Assembly: GCA_023410875.1 (NCBI GenBank) | Contig: JAEYPH010000107.1 | Span: 1 to 64,000, forward strand | DNA: 64,000 nt | Direction: 5' to 3' | Source: Bacillota bacterium | Lineage (GTDB): Bacteria > Bacillota > Clostridia > Christensenellales > UMGS416 | Part shown: positions 33,883 to 43,915 of the stretch, piece by piece | Numbering within the stretch: position 1 is the stretch's first letter | How the letters are laid out: every line of letters begins with the position of its first letter | Position numbers and translations under genes: made by a program | Notes under the pieces: generated by a model | The model's input: only the letters and a program-made list of their open reading frames with translations | Databases searched by the model: none | What the model was told of the DNA's origin: nothing

Positions 33883-35288
33883 ATGTTACAGAACACTTCA
33901 ATCCAACAAATACATAGCTTATATGCAAACAATAAATTATCCGTTCGATCGCTTGTAATGTCGTACTTGTCCAGGATAGCGAAAATTGATAGAGGCGGAC
34001 ATGGGCTAAATTCGATATTGGAAATAAACCCCGATGCTCTATATTTAGCCGATAAACTTGATGAAGAATTGAAGAAGCATAAAAAACTTCCCCCTTTGTT
34101 CGGTATCCCGATTTTGGTAAAGGATAACATAAACACAGCAGACAAGCTGCATACAAGTGCAGGTTCGTCGGCGCTTGCACACAATTATGCACCATACGAC
34201 GCGCATGTTGTCAATTGTTTGAGAAAAGCCGGTGCAATCATTCTAGGAAAAGCCAATATGACAGAATTTGCTAATTTTATGTCCGACGGCAAAATGCCCA
34301 ATGGATATAGTTCCAGAGGTGGGCAAGTTCTAAATCCCTTTAATACTGCAAAATCGCCAATGGGTTCCAGTTCGGGGTCGGCGGTTGCTGTTGCTGCCGG
34401 TTTATGCACGGTTGCTTTGGGTACCGAAACCTCCGGTTCAATAATATCTCCAGCTTGGCAAAATGGCGTTGTAGGTATTAAGCCTACGTTAGGTCTGGTT
34501 GGCCGAAGCGGCATTGTACCAATATGTTATGCCTTCGATACAGCCGGACCAATCACCAGAAATGTCCAAGATGCTGCAATTCTGTTGTCGGTTATTTCAG
34601 AGACCGACCCCAATGATGTTTCTACACATGCTAAAGGGTCCCAAGCAGTTGATTACACGCAGTATCTTGATGAAAATGGCCTTAATGGGCTTAGAGTGGG
34701 CATCTGTCGAAATGAAGAAGACACCGAAGAGAAAAAAATAGCATTTGATAACCTGCTGAAAATTTTATCAAGAGCAGGAGCAATATTAGTAGATATTGAC
34801 TTTGACTATCAATATACGATGTGGAACATCACCAAAAATGAGTTTCAACCAAGCATAAATTATTATTTATCCACATTAAGGGAAAGCAATGAAATGAAGT
34901 CATTGCGCGATATTATTGACTACAACGAGGCAAACGCTGAAAAAGCATTAAAATACGGGCAACAAACCTTCATTTATATCATCAATGAATCGTCTGGAAA
35001 CCTCACCGATACCGAATATATTGAGGAACTTATTAAGAGGGATGACATTATTAAAGAGTTTGATGATTTATTTGTTGAGAATAAACTCGATGTGATCTTG
35101 ACCGAAAAAATATGGGTATTGCGCCACATACAGGCTTCCCGAGCATGACGATACCCATAGGGCAAGAAAGTGATAAAGTGCCCATTGGTTCTTATTGGAT
35201 TGCTCGAAGATATGATGAAGCGGCCTTGTTCAGGGCTACATATGCCGTTGAACGGTTGATAAATCTTACTTTGGTGCCTGAGCTGTAA
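33883..35288 (+). pseudogene. amidase-signature family hydrolase, frameshifted near the C-terminus
   Basis: The first frame encodes the amidase core: the catalytic lysine in VKDNIN, the glycine/serine-rich GSSSGSAVAV, and GTETSGSI with the nucleophile serine. It ends prematurely at 35148. The second frame carries the missing end, MGIAPHTGFPSMTIPIG through LINLTLVPEL, to the stop at 35286-35288. Joining needs one extra A in the A6 run at 35105-35110. The joined protein would be about 468 residues, normal for the family. The gene is much lower in GC than its surroundings. It is either a sequencing error in a homopolymer or a recent inactivation. The substrate amide is unknown; a weak AT-rich leader precedes it. 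Confidence 0.85.
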
Positions 35289-35290
35289 AG

Positions 35291-35734
35291 CTACTCTAAA
35301 AAAGCGCGTTTGCACTTGCGTATCTCCTCGGGCATATCCTCTGGTTTCATGCCCTTGGGGATGCGCTCCGTGCCGCCCTGAAACGCCATATCATAATACC
35401 AGCACTTATACCGGATCATGTCCATGATCTTATGTATTTCTGTCAACTGCTTTTCCACGGCTTGTTTGCGCTCATAAAACAGATCCCGCCGCTGTTGCAG
35501 AGAAGCGTCACCTTCCTGGCACCAGTCCAGGAATCGCTTGATGTCCTTGATGGGCATGCCGCTGGATTTCAGGCATTCTATGACCTTCAACGTTTCAATC
35601 TCTGTTTCGGAGAACACGCGGATGCCGCCATTGCTGCGGACCACGTTGGGGAACAGGCCCTCCCGGTCATAATAGCGCAGCGTGGACGTAGCCACACCGA
35701 ACCGGGCGGCGACTTCTCCGATGGAATAGCTCAT
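35291..35734 (-). CDS. MerR family transcriptional regulator
   Basis: The 147-residue protein has an N-terminal MerR helix-turn-helix and wing (YSIGEVAARFGVATSTLRYYDREGL in outline, residues 3-27), then a long dimerisation helix and a short effector tail without the metal-binding cysteines of MerR or CueR. It most resembles the AdhR/NmlR group, which senses aldehydes or electrophiles. It is divergent from an MFS transporter and an alcohol dehydrogenase, which fits aldehyde stress control. Confidence 0.9.
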   Translation of the reverse strand: MSYSIGEVAARFGVATSTLRYYDREGLFPNVVRSNGGIRVFSETEIETLKVIECLKSSGMPIKDIKRFLDWCQEGDASLQQRRDLFYERKQAVEKQLTEIHKIMDMIRYKCWYYDMAFQGGTERIPKGMKPEDMPEEIRKCKRAFLE

Positions 35735-35777
35735 GGATGCACCTCAACCAAAGTGCCCAGAAAAAGGGCATTGACTT

Positions 35778-35795
35778 AAACTTGACTTCAAGTTT
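35778..35795. promoter_or_regulatory. MerR-type operator in the divergent promoter region
   Basis: AAACTTGA (35778-35785) and TCAAGTTT (35788-35795) form a perfect inverted repeat with a 2-nt centre, preceded by a second TTGACTT. The size and CTTGA/TCAAG half-sites match AdhR/NmlR-type sites. It lies between the MerR gene and the MFS/dehydrogenase genes. Confidence 0.65.
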
Positions 35796-35864
35796 TATTA
35801 TCATTGTAAGGTTCATTTCTCCACCTGTCAATCGTGTTATGGACCCTATGAACAGGAGAGCCAT

Positions 35865-37016
35865 ATGAAGAAGACCAGTCTTACCTTGATGGTGTTTACA
35901 TTGATGAGCTTTATCCTCGCCATGATTGCCTTTGCATTCGGCGGCATCTTGGATAAGGTCGCCGTTTCCATGGGTATTTCGGTTGCCAACTCCGGTTTGT
36001 TGAATAGCATGTACGCCTATGGCGCGGCCTTCGGTGTGCCCATCACGCTGATCGTGTTCCGGAAGATTGAACGCATCAAGATGCTTAAGGTGATGTTGCT
36101 GCTGACCATACTGACGACGGTAGCCCTTGTCGTCGCAAAGAACTTTGGGCAACTGTTGATCATCCGACTCATTATGGGCATCTGCGCCAATAGCTACGGG
36201 GTATTAGCCATTTCCACGGTTGTATCGCTGTCACCCAAAGAGCGGCAGGGCCGTGCGATGGCTTATTTGATCATGGGCAGCGCATTGGCGATGGTGATCG
36301 GCATACCGTTGACCCGTGTGCTATCTGCCATACTGGAGTGGCGTTGCATCTTTTGGATACTGAACAGCCTGATGTTATTATCCATGCTCTACTTTCTGTT
36401 CAATCTGCCCCACGGCCACCATGAATCCACGAAACTGAATATCAAGAATGAATGGGAATTCTTAAAGGATGGAAAAACGTTGCTGGTCATTGCCTATACT
36501 CTTGTCATGTTTCTGGGGTATGGTGCGTTCTACACCTATGTAACACCCTACTTTCTGCAGCTTTTCCCATCGTTGGAGCCAATGATGAGCTTGATTCTGG
36601 TTCTTCTGGGCGTTGCCTGCTTCACCGGCAATTACGTCGGCGGTCATGTGGCGGATCGCATCGGCTACACCAAATCGATGCTGCTTGGGGCGGCGCTTCA
36701 ACTGCTGTCGCTGCTGTTGATTCTTGTTTCCCAAACCCATCTGTGGTTGAGTGTGCTCTTTATCCTGCTATGGGTCATGAGCGGTTGGTTCACCGGCCTG
36801 CAGTTGAGTACCGGGATCGTTCAAGCGACGCAGAACAAATCCAGCTTTATGATCAGTCTAAACAGTTCCGCGATTCAATTGGGCAGCGCCATCGGTTCCA
36901 GCGTGTCTGCCCTCATCATTTCCCTGGGTGGGATGCAAAACATTGTCTTCATCGCTCTGGTTACCAGTTTGACAATCCTTGTGATTCAACTGGTATCCGT
37001 GAGGAAATACGCTTAG
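35865..37016 (+). CDS. MFS transporter (DHA-type sugar/drug efflux)
   Basis: The 383-residue protein has 12 predicted membrane helices. Family landmarks include a central loop after helix 6 (LPHGHHESTKLN) and a motif GGHVADRIGYTKSM between helices 8 and 9 that resembles MFS motif A. The architecture fits the arabinose-efflux/DHA1 group, which exports drugs or sugars. The start has GGAGAG upstream. It is followed by an alcohol dehydrogenase gene 46 bp on, and both are probably controlled by the divergent MerR protein. Confidence 0.9.
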   Translation: MKKTSLTLMVFTLMSFILAMIAFAFGGILDKVAVSMGISVANSGLLNSMYAYGAAFGVPITLIVFRKIERIKMLKVMLLLTILTTVALVVAKNFGQLLIIRLIMGICANSYGVLAISTVVSLSPKERQGRAMAYLIMGSALAMVIGIPLTRVLSAILEWRCIFWILNSLMLLSMLYFLFNLPHGHHESTKLNIKNEWEFLKDGKTLLVIAYTLVMFLGYGAFYTYVTPYFLQLFPSLEPMMSLILVLLGVACFTGNYVGGHVADRIGYTKSMLLGAALQLLSLLLILVSQTHLWLSVLFILLWVMSGWFTGLQLSTGIVQATQNKSSFMISLNSSAIQLGSAIGSSVSALIISLGGMQNIVFIALVTSLTILVIQLVSVRKYA

Positions 37017-37062
37017 TCCATTACGCACACGGCGGTTTTAATTATGGCAGGAGGAAGATACC

Positions 37063-38232
37063 ATGTTAGGAAACTTTCGTTACGCAAACCCCACCACATT
37101 GTACTTCGGCGAAGCCTCATTGGATTTCTTGCACGAAGAACTGCCCAGGTATGGCAAGAACGTTTTGCTCATCTACGGCGGAGGCTCCATCAAGAGCACC
37201 GGCCTCTATGACCAGATTGTCAGAATCCTTAAGGACAACGGAAAGAACGTATTCGAGGATGCGGGTGTGATGCCCAACCCCACGGTGGAAAAGCTCTATG
37301 AAGGCTGTAAGAGAGCCAGAGACAGCCACGCCGATCTGATTTTGGCCGTAGGCGGCGGTTCTGTCGTCGATTACGCCAAGGTTGTGTCGGTTTCGGCCCA
37401 TTGCCAGGAAGACCCTTGGGTCAAATACTTCCTGCGGATGGAGGATGTAGACAACCCCATCATCCCCGTAGGCAGCGTACTGACTATGGTTGGAACTGGC
37501 TCTGAAATGAACGGAGGGGCTGTGATCAGCAACCCTGCGGCCAAGTTGAAGATTGGTCACGTGTTTGGCGAGAATGTCTTCCCGAAGTTCTCCATATTGA
37601 ACCCATTGCTTACATATACCGTGCCGCAATACCAGATGGTCGCCGGATTCTTTGACATCATGTCCCACATCCTGGAGCAGTACTTCTCCAACGAGGACGA
37701 CAATACCTCCGATTACATCATGGAGGGATTGTTAAAGTCTTTGATCCACAGTTCCAGGATAGCCATTGAGAATCCCACAGACTACGAAGCAAGAAGCAAC
37801 ATCATGTGGACCTCCACATGGGCGCTCAATACCCTAGTTGGCAAAGGCAAATCATCGGATTGGATGGTTCATATGATTGGGCAAGCCATCGGCGGTTATA
37901 CCAACGCCACCCACGGCATGACGCTGTCCGCCATTTCTCTGGCCTACTATCGGCATATACTGCCCTACGGGCTGAAAAAGTTCAAGCGTTATGCCACGAA
38001 TGTATGGGGCGTGCCCTCTGAAGGGAAACCCGATGATCAAGTTGCCATTGAGGGGTTGGAGCGTATGGAAGCCTATATGAAAGAGTTGGGCCTGGCGATG
38101 AGCATCCAAGATTTGGGCGTCACTGAGGACATGATCGACGGCATCGCAAATGCCTCATTTATCCGCAAAGGCGGATACAAGGTGTTGACGCAGGAAGAAA
38201 TCGTTCAAATTTTAGAAAATAGCATGAGATGA
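37063..38232 (+). CDS. iron-containing alcohol dehydrogenase (YqhD/BDH type)
   Basis: The 389-residue protein belongs to the group III iron alcohol dehydrogenases. It has the dinucleotide loop YGGGSIK (about 39-45), AVGGGSVVDYAK, VLTMVGTGSEMN, and the metal-binding FFDIMSHILEQY and THGMTLS histidine regions. YqhD and butanol dehydrogenase relatives use NADPH to reduce aldehydes. This fits a detoxification role under the aldehyde-sensing MerR regulator. The start has AGGAGG 9 nt upstream. Confidence 0.93.
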   Translation: MLGNFRYANPTTLYFGEASLDFLHEELPRYGKNVLLIYGGGSIKSTGLYDQIVRILKDNGKNVFEDAGVMPNPTVEKLYEGCKRARDSHADLILAVGGGSVVDYAKVVSVSAHCQEDPWVKYFLRMEDVDNPIIPVGSVLTMVGTGSEMNGGAVISNPAAKLKIGHVFGENVFPKFSILNPLLTYTVPQYQMVAGFFDIMSHILEQYFSNEDDNTSDYIMEGLLKSLIHSSRIAIENPTDYEARSNIMWTSTWALNTLVGKGKSSDWMVHMIGQAIGGYTNATHGMTLSAISLAYYRHILPYGLKKFKRYATNVWGVPSEGKPDDQVAIEGLERMEAYMKELGLAMSIQDLGVTEDMIDGIANASFIRKGGYKVLTQEEIVQILENSMR

Positions 38233-38289
38233 GAATTGCTTAACCTAGTCTGCTGGCAATGCACAACTGGCAACTTGCTTTTGATAAAC

Positions 38290-39621
38290 TCACCATTGGG
38301 AGCTCTGGCTTATAGAAGATGATTGTGAGGATATCAATGGCATCGAAATTATTACGTTTAGCCCACCTCTCTGCGGAGACTCCGCACGGACTGTACCGCC
38401 GTGGGCTTCCACAATGCCGCTGCAGATGGAGAGCCCCAAACCGCTGCCGCCTCCACGGGCGGTATTCCCCGTGTAGAATGGCTCGAAAATGTGCTCCAGG
38501 TCCGCAGTTGGCACACCGGCGCCGTTGTCTTGCACGGATATCTCCAGCAAATCCCCCCGCAACTGACAAAGGAAGCGGATCTCCAGCCGGCCCTCCGGTA
38601 CGGCATGCTTCACCGCATTGCCGATCAGGTTGCCGAACACCCGCCTGAGTTTACTCAGATCTCCTTGAAAAGCGGTAGCGCCGGCCTGGTTTTCCACGAC
38701 CAGCGCCGCGCCGCCTGCAGTCAACTCCTCTTTGTATTCCTCCCGGATGAGCCCGCACAGAAAATCAGCTGAAACGGGCTTCTTGAGCGTCTGCGCGCTG
38801 CTGGCCAAATAACCGTCAAAGTCGGCCACCAAGCCGTCGATGCTTTGGGCACGGTCATAAATCGTTTGTAAATACTGCCGCACGCGGGCCTCATCCTTCA
38901 CATTGCCCTTTAAGAGCCGCTCTACATAGCCCATTACAGAGGTGAGCGGTGTTTTGATGTCGTGGGAAATGGATGCGATGATGCGCTCCTGCAGCCGCTT
39001 TTCCTCATCCAGCGCATGGGTGAGGCGGTCAAACTCCTGCGCCAGTTGGCCCAGCTCGTCCTTGCGGCTGTGTGTGGCTGGAGGCAGCTTTTTGCCTTGC
39101 CTGTAGTGCTGCATACGGTTGTTCAGTTCAGCCAGTGGCCGGATCAGACCAGCTTGCAGCGCCACAGCCATCAGCACCAGGACTACTGCGATGATGATGG
39201 CCTCTATGGCCATCATCTGCTGCACCAGCGAAAGAGCCCGGATCGCCCCAAGCATGAAGTGCCGGGTGGACTCCACCAGCAAAATCCTCGCTTCGACGCG
39301 GGCCACGGTGGTGGAATGAAACTCCAGGTCGCCGGAGTACCGGTGGCTGCCATACAGCACCTCGCCATTCCGGGCATCGGTCACGGTAAAGTCATAGCGA
39401 TGGAATTCGGCGGCGCTCAGAAGGCTCTCATGTTGCTCCTGGGTGTGCTGCTCAATCAAGTCCGCCGCCTTGCGGGTCGTTTCCTCCACCTGGAGCTGCG
39501 CGTTTTGCAGGTTGCCGGATACCTCGTCCTTCAGATAGAACTGATAATAGCCTCCCAGCAGCACCAGGTTCAGCAGGAAGATCAATGCTATACCCAGCAA
39601 AAGCTTATTGCGGATGCTCAT
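38290..39621 (-). CDS. sensor histidine kinase, HAMP/HisKA type
   Basis: The 443-residue protein has TM1 at about 8-30, an extracytoplasmic domain to about 135, TM2 at about 137-158, HAMP, then HisKA with H220 in ASISHDIKTPL and HATPase_c with GSGLGLSIC. The start at 39621 has AGGAGGT upstream and overlaps the response regulator stop by 4 bp. Downstream of it the strand has no further gene. It and its regulator precede nothing but follow a remnant FtsX transporter, so they probably once controlled that ABC system. Confidence 0.92.
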   Translation of the reverse strand: MSIRNKLLLGIALIFLLNLVLLGGYYQFYLKDEVSGNLQNAQLQVEETTRKAADLIEQHTQEQHESLLSAAEFHRYDFTVTDARNGEVLYGSHRYSGDLEFHSTTVARVEARILLVESTRHFMLGAIRALSLVQQMMAIEAIIIAVVLVLMAVALQAGLIRPLAELNNRMQHYRQGKKLPPATHSRKDELGQLAQEFDRLTHALDEEKRLQERIIASISHDIKTPLTSVMGYVERLLKGNVKDEARVRQYLQTIYDRAQSIDGLVADFDGYLASSAQTLKKPVSADFLCGLIREEYKEELTAGGAALVVENQAGATAFQGDLSKLRRVFGNLIGNAVKHAVPEGRLEIRFLCQLRGDLLEISVQDNGAGVPTADLEHIFEPFYTGNTARGGGSGLGLSICSGIVEAHGGTVRAESPQRGGLNVIISMPLISSQSSSISQSSQW

Positions 39622-40313
39622 TGCCCACCTCCTGATGGCTCCACGAGCTTGTAGCCCACGCCCCATACGGTTTTGATGTAACGGCTTTCCGGGTCAATCT
39701 TTGTCCGCAGGTTCTTGATGTGCTGGGTTACGGTGCCAATGTCGGAAAACTCGCGGCCCCACACGGCGTCAAAGATCTGCTCGCGGCTGAGAACCCGGCC
39801 CCGGTTTTCCATGAGGTAAGCCAGCAATTGAAACTCCCGGGTGGAGAGTTCCACCGCCGCGCCATCCAGCTGTACTTCATAATTGTCACGCCGGAGGGTG
39901 AGCCCGCCCACGGTCAACACACCAGTGCCGCTGCTGTGGCCCCGATCCTGCCTGCGGTCGCGGCGCAGATGGGCCTTCACCCGGGCGACCAGTTCCTCCA
40001 CCACAAAGGGTTTTGTGATGCAATTGTCGCCGCCGATCTCCAACCCCAGTATCGTATCCAGCGTGCGGTTCTTCGCCGTGACAAACAGGATCGTGCCGGA
40101 AAAGCTATCCCGAATTCGGGCGCACACGGCCAGGCCATCGGCGCCGGGCATCATGATGTCCAAAATAACCAGATCAAAGGGGCTTGCAGCCACGGCGGAC
40201 ACGGCGTCCAGCCCGTTGTGCACCACGGCTACCTCCATGCCCTCGTCCTGCAGGCTGTCGGCAATGAGCCTGGCAATGTCCCGGTCATCATCCGCTACCA
40301 GTATTCTGCCCAT
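39618..40313 (-). CDS. response regulator, OmpR/PhoB family
   Basis: The 231-residue protein has a receiver (acidic residues D8-D10, phospho-acceptor D52 in VILDIMMP, lysine in ITKPF) and a winged-helix DNA-binding domain (about 130-225, ending TVWGVGYKL). It belongs to the BceR/VraR-like group often linked to peptide-antibiotic ABC transporters. It is 20 bp downstream of a membrane-anchored hypothetical gene, which itself follows the truncated permease. Confidence 0.94.
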   Translation of the reverse strand: MGRILVADDDRDIARLIADSLQDEGMEVAVVHNGLDAVSAVAASPFDLVILDIMMPGADGLAVCARIRDSFSGTILFVTAKNRTLDTILGLEIGGDNCITKPFVVEELVARVKAHLRRDRRQDRGHSSGTGVLTVGGLTLRRDNYEVQLDGAAVELSTREFQLLAYLMENRGRVLSREQIFDAVWGREFSDIGTVTQHIKNLRTKIDPESRYIKTVWGVGYKLVEPSGGGQ

Positions 40314-40333
40314 GCCGCACCGCCTTTTCCAAT

Positions 40334-40963
40334 TTATTGTTGCACCAATGCCAGCGCGCCTTGCGCGGTTTCACAGGCTTCGTTTACCAATGCGGCCATT
40401 CGCTCAAGGCCCTGCCCGATGGCGTCCAGGTTCTTGCTTTGTTTGGCCTGCTTGAGCGCCGTCATCTCATCGATCAGGGCTGCATCGGCTTGTTCCAGCG
40501 CCTCGGCGGCCTGCGTGATCGCTGCGTCATCTGCACCGCCCACGGGGCCATTCAGAGCCTGGGTCAGGGTTACCAGCGCGTCAGCAAGCTCTATGCAGCC
40601 AGAGCGCAGGCTTTCCACTTCTTTTTGCAAGCCGGATAGCTTGAGCAGCATGGCGTTGATCTGCATCTCAGCCAAGCTTTCCGCCGTGCCTGCCAGAGTA
40701 TCGGAAGCCACAAGCAGCCGCTCCAGCGCCTGCTTGGCAAGCTGCTGGTCCTTCGCGTGCACGGTCGTTGTGGGTTTTGCGGTTGCACTGCCCGAATCCG
40801 CACCTGCGTTTGTCTGCAAGGCAGGAGCGGGGGAGCCATCCGCAGATACACCTCCGGCCCTTCCCGTCCAGAATAGCATAGCCAGAGCGGTCACGGCAAT
40901 CACACCCGCAAAGACCGCAACGGCCAAGGCGACGGTGGCCTTCCCGTCATTCCTGCGGTTCAT
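40334..40963 (-). CDS. membrane-anchored alpha-helical protein of unknown function
   Basis: The 209-residue protein has one N-terminal membrane helix (about 9-32), a Ser/Thr/Ala-rich linker (about 35-70), and an all-helical outer domain with heptad-like repeats (about 70-209). No family is recognised. The ATG at 40963 overlaps the permease stop (TGATG), so it is translated with the FtsX permease. A role as an accessory or sensing subunit of that transporter is plausible but is inferred only from position. Confidence 0.7.
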   Translation of the reverse strand: MNRRNDGKATVALAVAVFAGVIAVTALAMLFWTGRAGGVSADGSPAPALQTNAGADSGSATAKPTTTVHAKDQQLAKQALERLLVASDTLAGTAESLAEMQINAMLLKLSGLQKEVESLRSGCIELADALVTLTQALNGPVGGADDAAITQAAEALEQADAALIDEMTALKQAKQSKNLDAIGQGLERMAALVNEACETAQGALALVQQ

Positions 40964-42885
40964 CACTCCACCCCTTTCAGCGCTTCCACCATGTTGATGG
41001 TCCGAAGCTTGCCCAGCGCCATGTGGTTCACGATCCAGGTGAAGGCCAGCGTGAGAGCGGCGCTGATGCCATAGCTCTGCGGCAGCACCTGGCGCACAAA
41101 CATCACCGCGTCCACCTCCAGGCTGCCCAGCACGAAGCCGTGCAGCAGCAACCCCAGCGCCATGCCGAGGCCGATGCCCAGCGCTGTGAGGATGTAGCTT
41201 TCGCGGAACACATAGGCCGCCGTCTCCCGGTCAAAGAAACCCAGCACCTTCAGCGTCGCGATCTCGCGGAACCGCTCGCTGATGTTGATGGAGGTGAGCG
41301 TGTAGAGCACGGCGAACGCCAGTACCGCCGCCGCCAGTATGATCACCCACACAATGTAGTTCAACGACTTAATGATATCGTGAAAGTCACTCACATTGTC
41401 TTGCTGGAATCGCACGCCGGACACACCATCCAGCCCGGTGAGCGCTGTGGCAAGTGCCTGCTGGCTGCTCTGATCCATGCCATCGGGCAGGTTGGCCATA
41501 CGCTGGTTGGCGGCGGCGTTCAGACCAAAGGCCTCCCGATAGGCCGCAGGAGCCATCGCCACGAAGTGAGAGATATAGTTCTCCGCGATGGCCGCAACGA
41601 TCACTTGTGCTTGCCGGTCGTCGTTGTCGGTTACAGTGATCGTGCTTCCGGGCACAACACCCAGCGTCTCGGCCAGCTTTTCGGTTACCACTGCCCCATG
41701 CTCCGGCAGCGTGATGGGTTGCGCGGATTCTGGGTCGCGGAGTGTCAGAAATTGCGGCAGCTCTTCCGGCGACATCGGCACCATCAGCGAGCACTTCTCC
41801 GTGCCGATGCCGGCTCCGGCGGTGGCGTTCTCCATGCGCAGCGGAGTCCATGTCACATTGGCTGGCCGCAACGCATTGTCAATGGCGGCGGATTGCTCAC
41901 GATCCAGGTCATCCTTCACCTGAAATGACAGATCGTAGAGGAACAGCTCGCCAAACTGCCGGTCGGAGACCTGCGTGGCTACCGAGTCCTTCAAGCCCAG
42001 GCCGGTAAGCAGAAGAGCGCTGCAGCAAGCCACGCCCAGCACCGTCATCCAGAAACGCTTCTGGTAGCGGACCAGGTTGCGCGCCGTTACCTTCTGGCTG
42101 AAGCTCATGCGCTTCCACACAAACCCGATGCGCTCCAACACGATCCGGCGACCGGCTTTCGGTGCTTGCGGGCGCATCAGCATCGCCGGTACGCCGGCCA
42201 GCTCGCGCCAACAGGTGAAAAGCGCCGCAACAACCGTGGCGCCCACCGCCATCGCAATCGCCACGGCGGCGTCCGCGCTTTGGAACGTGACCAGCAAGTC
42301 CGGCAGGCAGTAGAGCTTTTCATAAGCCAGCATGATCACCCTGGGCAGCAGCAGGAACCCAACCGCCAGGCCCATTGTGCTGCCCAGCACGCTGGCCGAC
42401 CCGGCGTAGAACAGATACTTGAAGGCGATCGCACCACGGCCATAACCCAGCGCCTTCAGCGTGCCAATCTGGGTGCGTTGCTCATCCACCATGCGGGTCA
42501 TCGTGGTCAGGCACACCAGCGCCGCGATCAGAAAGAAGAACAGCGGGAAGACACTGGCCAGGCCATCGGTGCGGCTGATGGCGGCGCTGAAGTCGTTGTA
42601 GCCGGCGTTGTCATCTCGGCCAAGTACGATCCAGTTGGGCTCCGGGATGTCGGCGATTTCTTGCCTGGCGTCGTCCAGCTGCAACTGTGCGACGCCGATT
42701 TTGGTATCCGCTTCCTTTCGCGCGTCATCCAGCTCCTTTTGGGCGTCGGCCAGTTCTGCGCGTTTCTCGGCAATCTCGGCCTCAGCATCAGCGAACTTCT
42801 GCGCGGCCTCGGCCTTGGCGTCTGCCAGTTCCTTTTTCCCTTCTGCGAGATCGGCAGCAAAGGCGTCCAGTTTCCGCTTGGTGCT
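40963..42885 (-). pseudogene. FtsX-like ABC permease, 5'-truncated at a duplication boundary
   Basis: The frame is open from 42885 to the stop at 40963 (about 640 codons). It starts inside the Ala/Glu/Lys-rich coiled coil that in full-length Firmicute proteins follows the first membrane helix. It then has the first FtsX domain (VFFFL...LTTMTRMVDEQRTQIGTLKALGY in part) and a second FtsX domain. A TAG at 42886-42888 and the start of the duplicated cotJC segment cut it off, so the N-terminal few hundred residues and any ATPase gene are missing. The first in-frame start codon is the TTG at 42684, which would begin inside the coiled coil. Function is doubtful. Confidence 0.8.
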
Positions 42886-43240
42886 CTATAGAACAGCCCA
42901 AGGTGGGCACTCGCAACCAATGGCTCAAAGCGCCCCTTGATGATCCTATTCTGGTTCGACTGGCAGAAGTTGTCAAAGGCGCGGGTCACATAACGGGAGA
43001 CGGCAAAACCCCCGCTGCGATGGAGCAGCGGGGGCAATTTCATCGTGCGGTTCGCGCTCAATAGAAACTCTTTTTCTCCATATGATCCCGCAACGCCTCC
43101 AGCGTCTCGCCAAAACGCTGGAAATGCACGACTTCGCGCTCGCGCAGGAACTTCAGAGGATCGATGACATCCGGGTCGTCGGCCATCTGGATCAGATATT
43201 CATAGGTGCTCCGTGCTTTTTGCTCGGCTGCCAAATCTTC
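42885..43240 (-). repeat. about 350-bp duplicated segment, copy 2 (native cotJC end)
   Basis: This is the counterpart of 27946-28300, starting at the same TCTATAGAACAGCCC boundary. Here it joins intact cotJC on one side and cuts the FtsX permease frame on the other. Being attached to the full gene, it is likely the parental copy. Confidence 0.9.
43005..43034 (-). terminator. intrinsic terminator of the cotJABC operon
   Basis: A perfect 10-bp stem (43009-43018 with 43025-43034) with a 6-nt loop is followed on the minus strand by TTTT. A second copy lies at 28067-28096 in the duplicated segment. Confidence 0.85.
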
Positions 43241-43627
43241 ATAAATATCGGTGATTGGGTCGCCTTTGCTTTGCAGCACAGCGGCCGTGAACGGCATGCC
43301 GTTGGCGCCCTGCGGATACACACCGCTGCCATGGTCCACAAAGTAATCGCCGCCGGCAGCCTTGATCTGCTCGCACGTGGCGCCATCCAGCAGCTGGCGC
43401 ACCATCGCGCCGACCATTTCAAAGTGTCCGAGTTCCTCGGTGCCGATATCGTTCAGCGTGGCCCGGGCGATGTCGATGGGCATGGCGTAGCGCTGGGACA
43501 GATAGCGCAGCGACGCGGCCATTTCGCCGTCGGGGCCGCCATACTGCGTAATGATCAGTTTTGCCATGCGCGGGTCAGGGCGCATGATACGGACCGGATA
43601 CTGTAACGACTTCTGATAAGCCCACAT
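43058..43627 (-). CDS. cotJC: spore coat protein CotJC, manganese catalase family
   Basis: The 189-residue protein has the four-helix manganese-catalase-like core with metal-ligand region TEELGHFEMV (about 71-80) and REREVVHFQRFGE near 170. In Bacillus the CotJ proteins form part of the inner spore coat. It is the last gene of the cotJABC order and ends at a strong terminator. Two further fragments of its 3' end lie at 28120-28293 and 25828-25914. Confidence 0.95.
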   Translation of the reverse strand: MWAYQKSLQYPVRIMRPDPRMAKLIITQYGGPDGEMAASLRYLSQRYAMPIDIARATLNDIGTEELGHFEMVGAMVRQLLDGATCEQIKAAGGDYFVDHGSGVYPQGANGMPFTAAVLQSKGDPITDIYEDLAAEQKARSTYEYLIQMADDPDVIDPLKFLREREVVHFQRFGETLEALRDHMEKKSFY

Positions 43628-43633
43628 TCACAT

Positions 43634-43915
43634 TCACCCCCTGGGAACCGAGGTTGGGTTGGCGCCCCTCTGCCAAGGCCAGGGGCCGGAGATCCAATTG
43701 AAGCTGTCGGCGCCGGCTTCGCTGTGGCCGAAGTTCATCAGCGCACCGAATTTCATCGTGTAGTCCATCATCATCTGGTGATACTGCCGGCTGAGCATGT
43801 TGTAGTTGGACAGAGCCATGCGGTCGGTCGGATGTGTATCCAGATACAGGTTCAGCTCCACGAGCATAAAGCCGATTTGCTGAATGTGCAGCGTCATCAT
43901 CAATTTCTCATCCAT
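43634..43915 (-). CDS. cotJB: spore coat protein CotJB
   Basis: The 93-residue protein matches CotJB by size and by the helical IQQIGFMLVELNLYLDTHP and a C-terminal WISGPWPWQ. The start at 43915 has GGGAGG 11 nt upstream and overlaps the cotJA stop by 8 bp. It sits between cotJA and cotJC as in other endospore formers and is expected in the mother cell during coat assembly. A longer frame reading into cotJA is out of phase and not real. Confidence 0.93.
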   Translation of the reverse strand: MDEKLMMTLHIQQIGFMLVELNLYLDTHPTDRMALSNYNMLSRQYHQMMMDYTMKFGALMNFGHSEAGADSFNWISGPWPWQRGANPTSVPRG

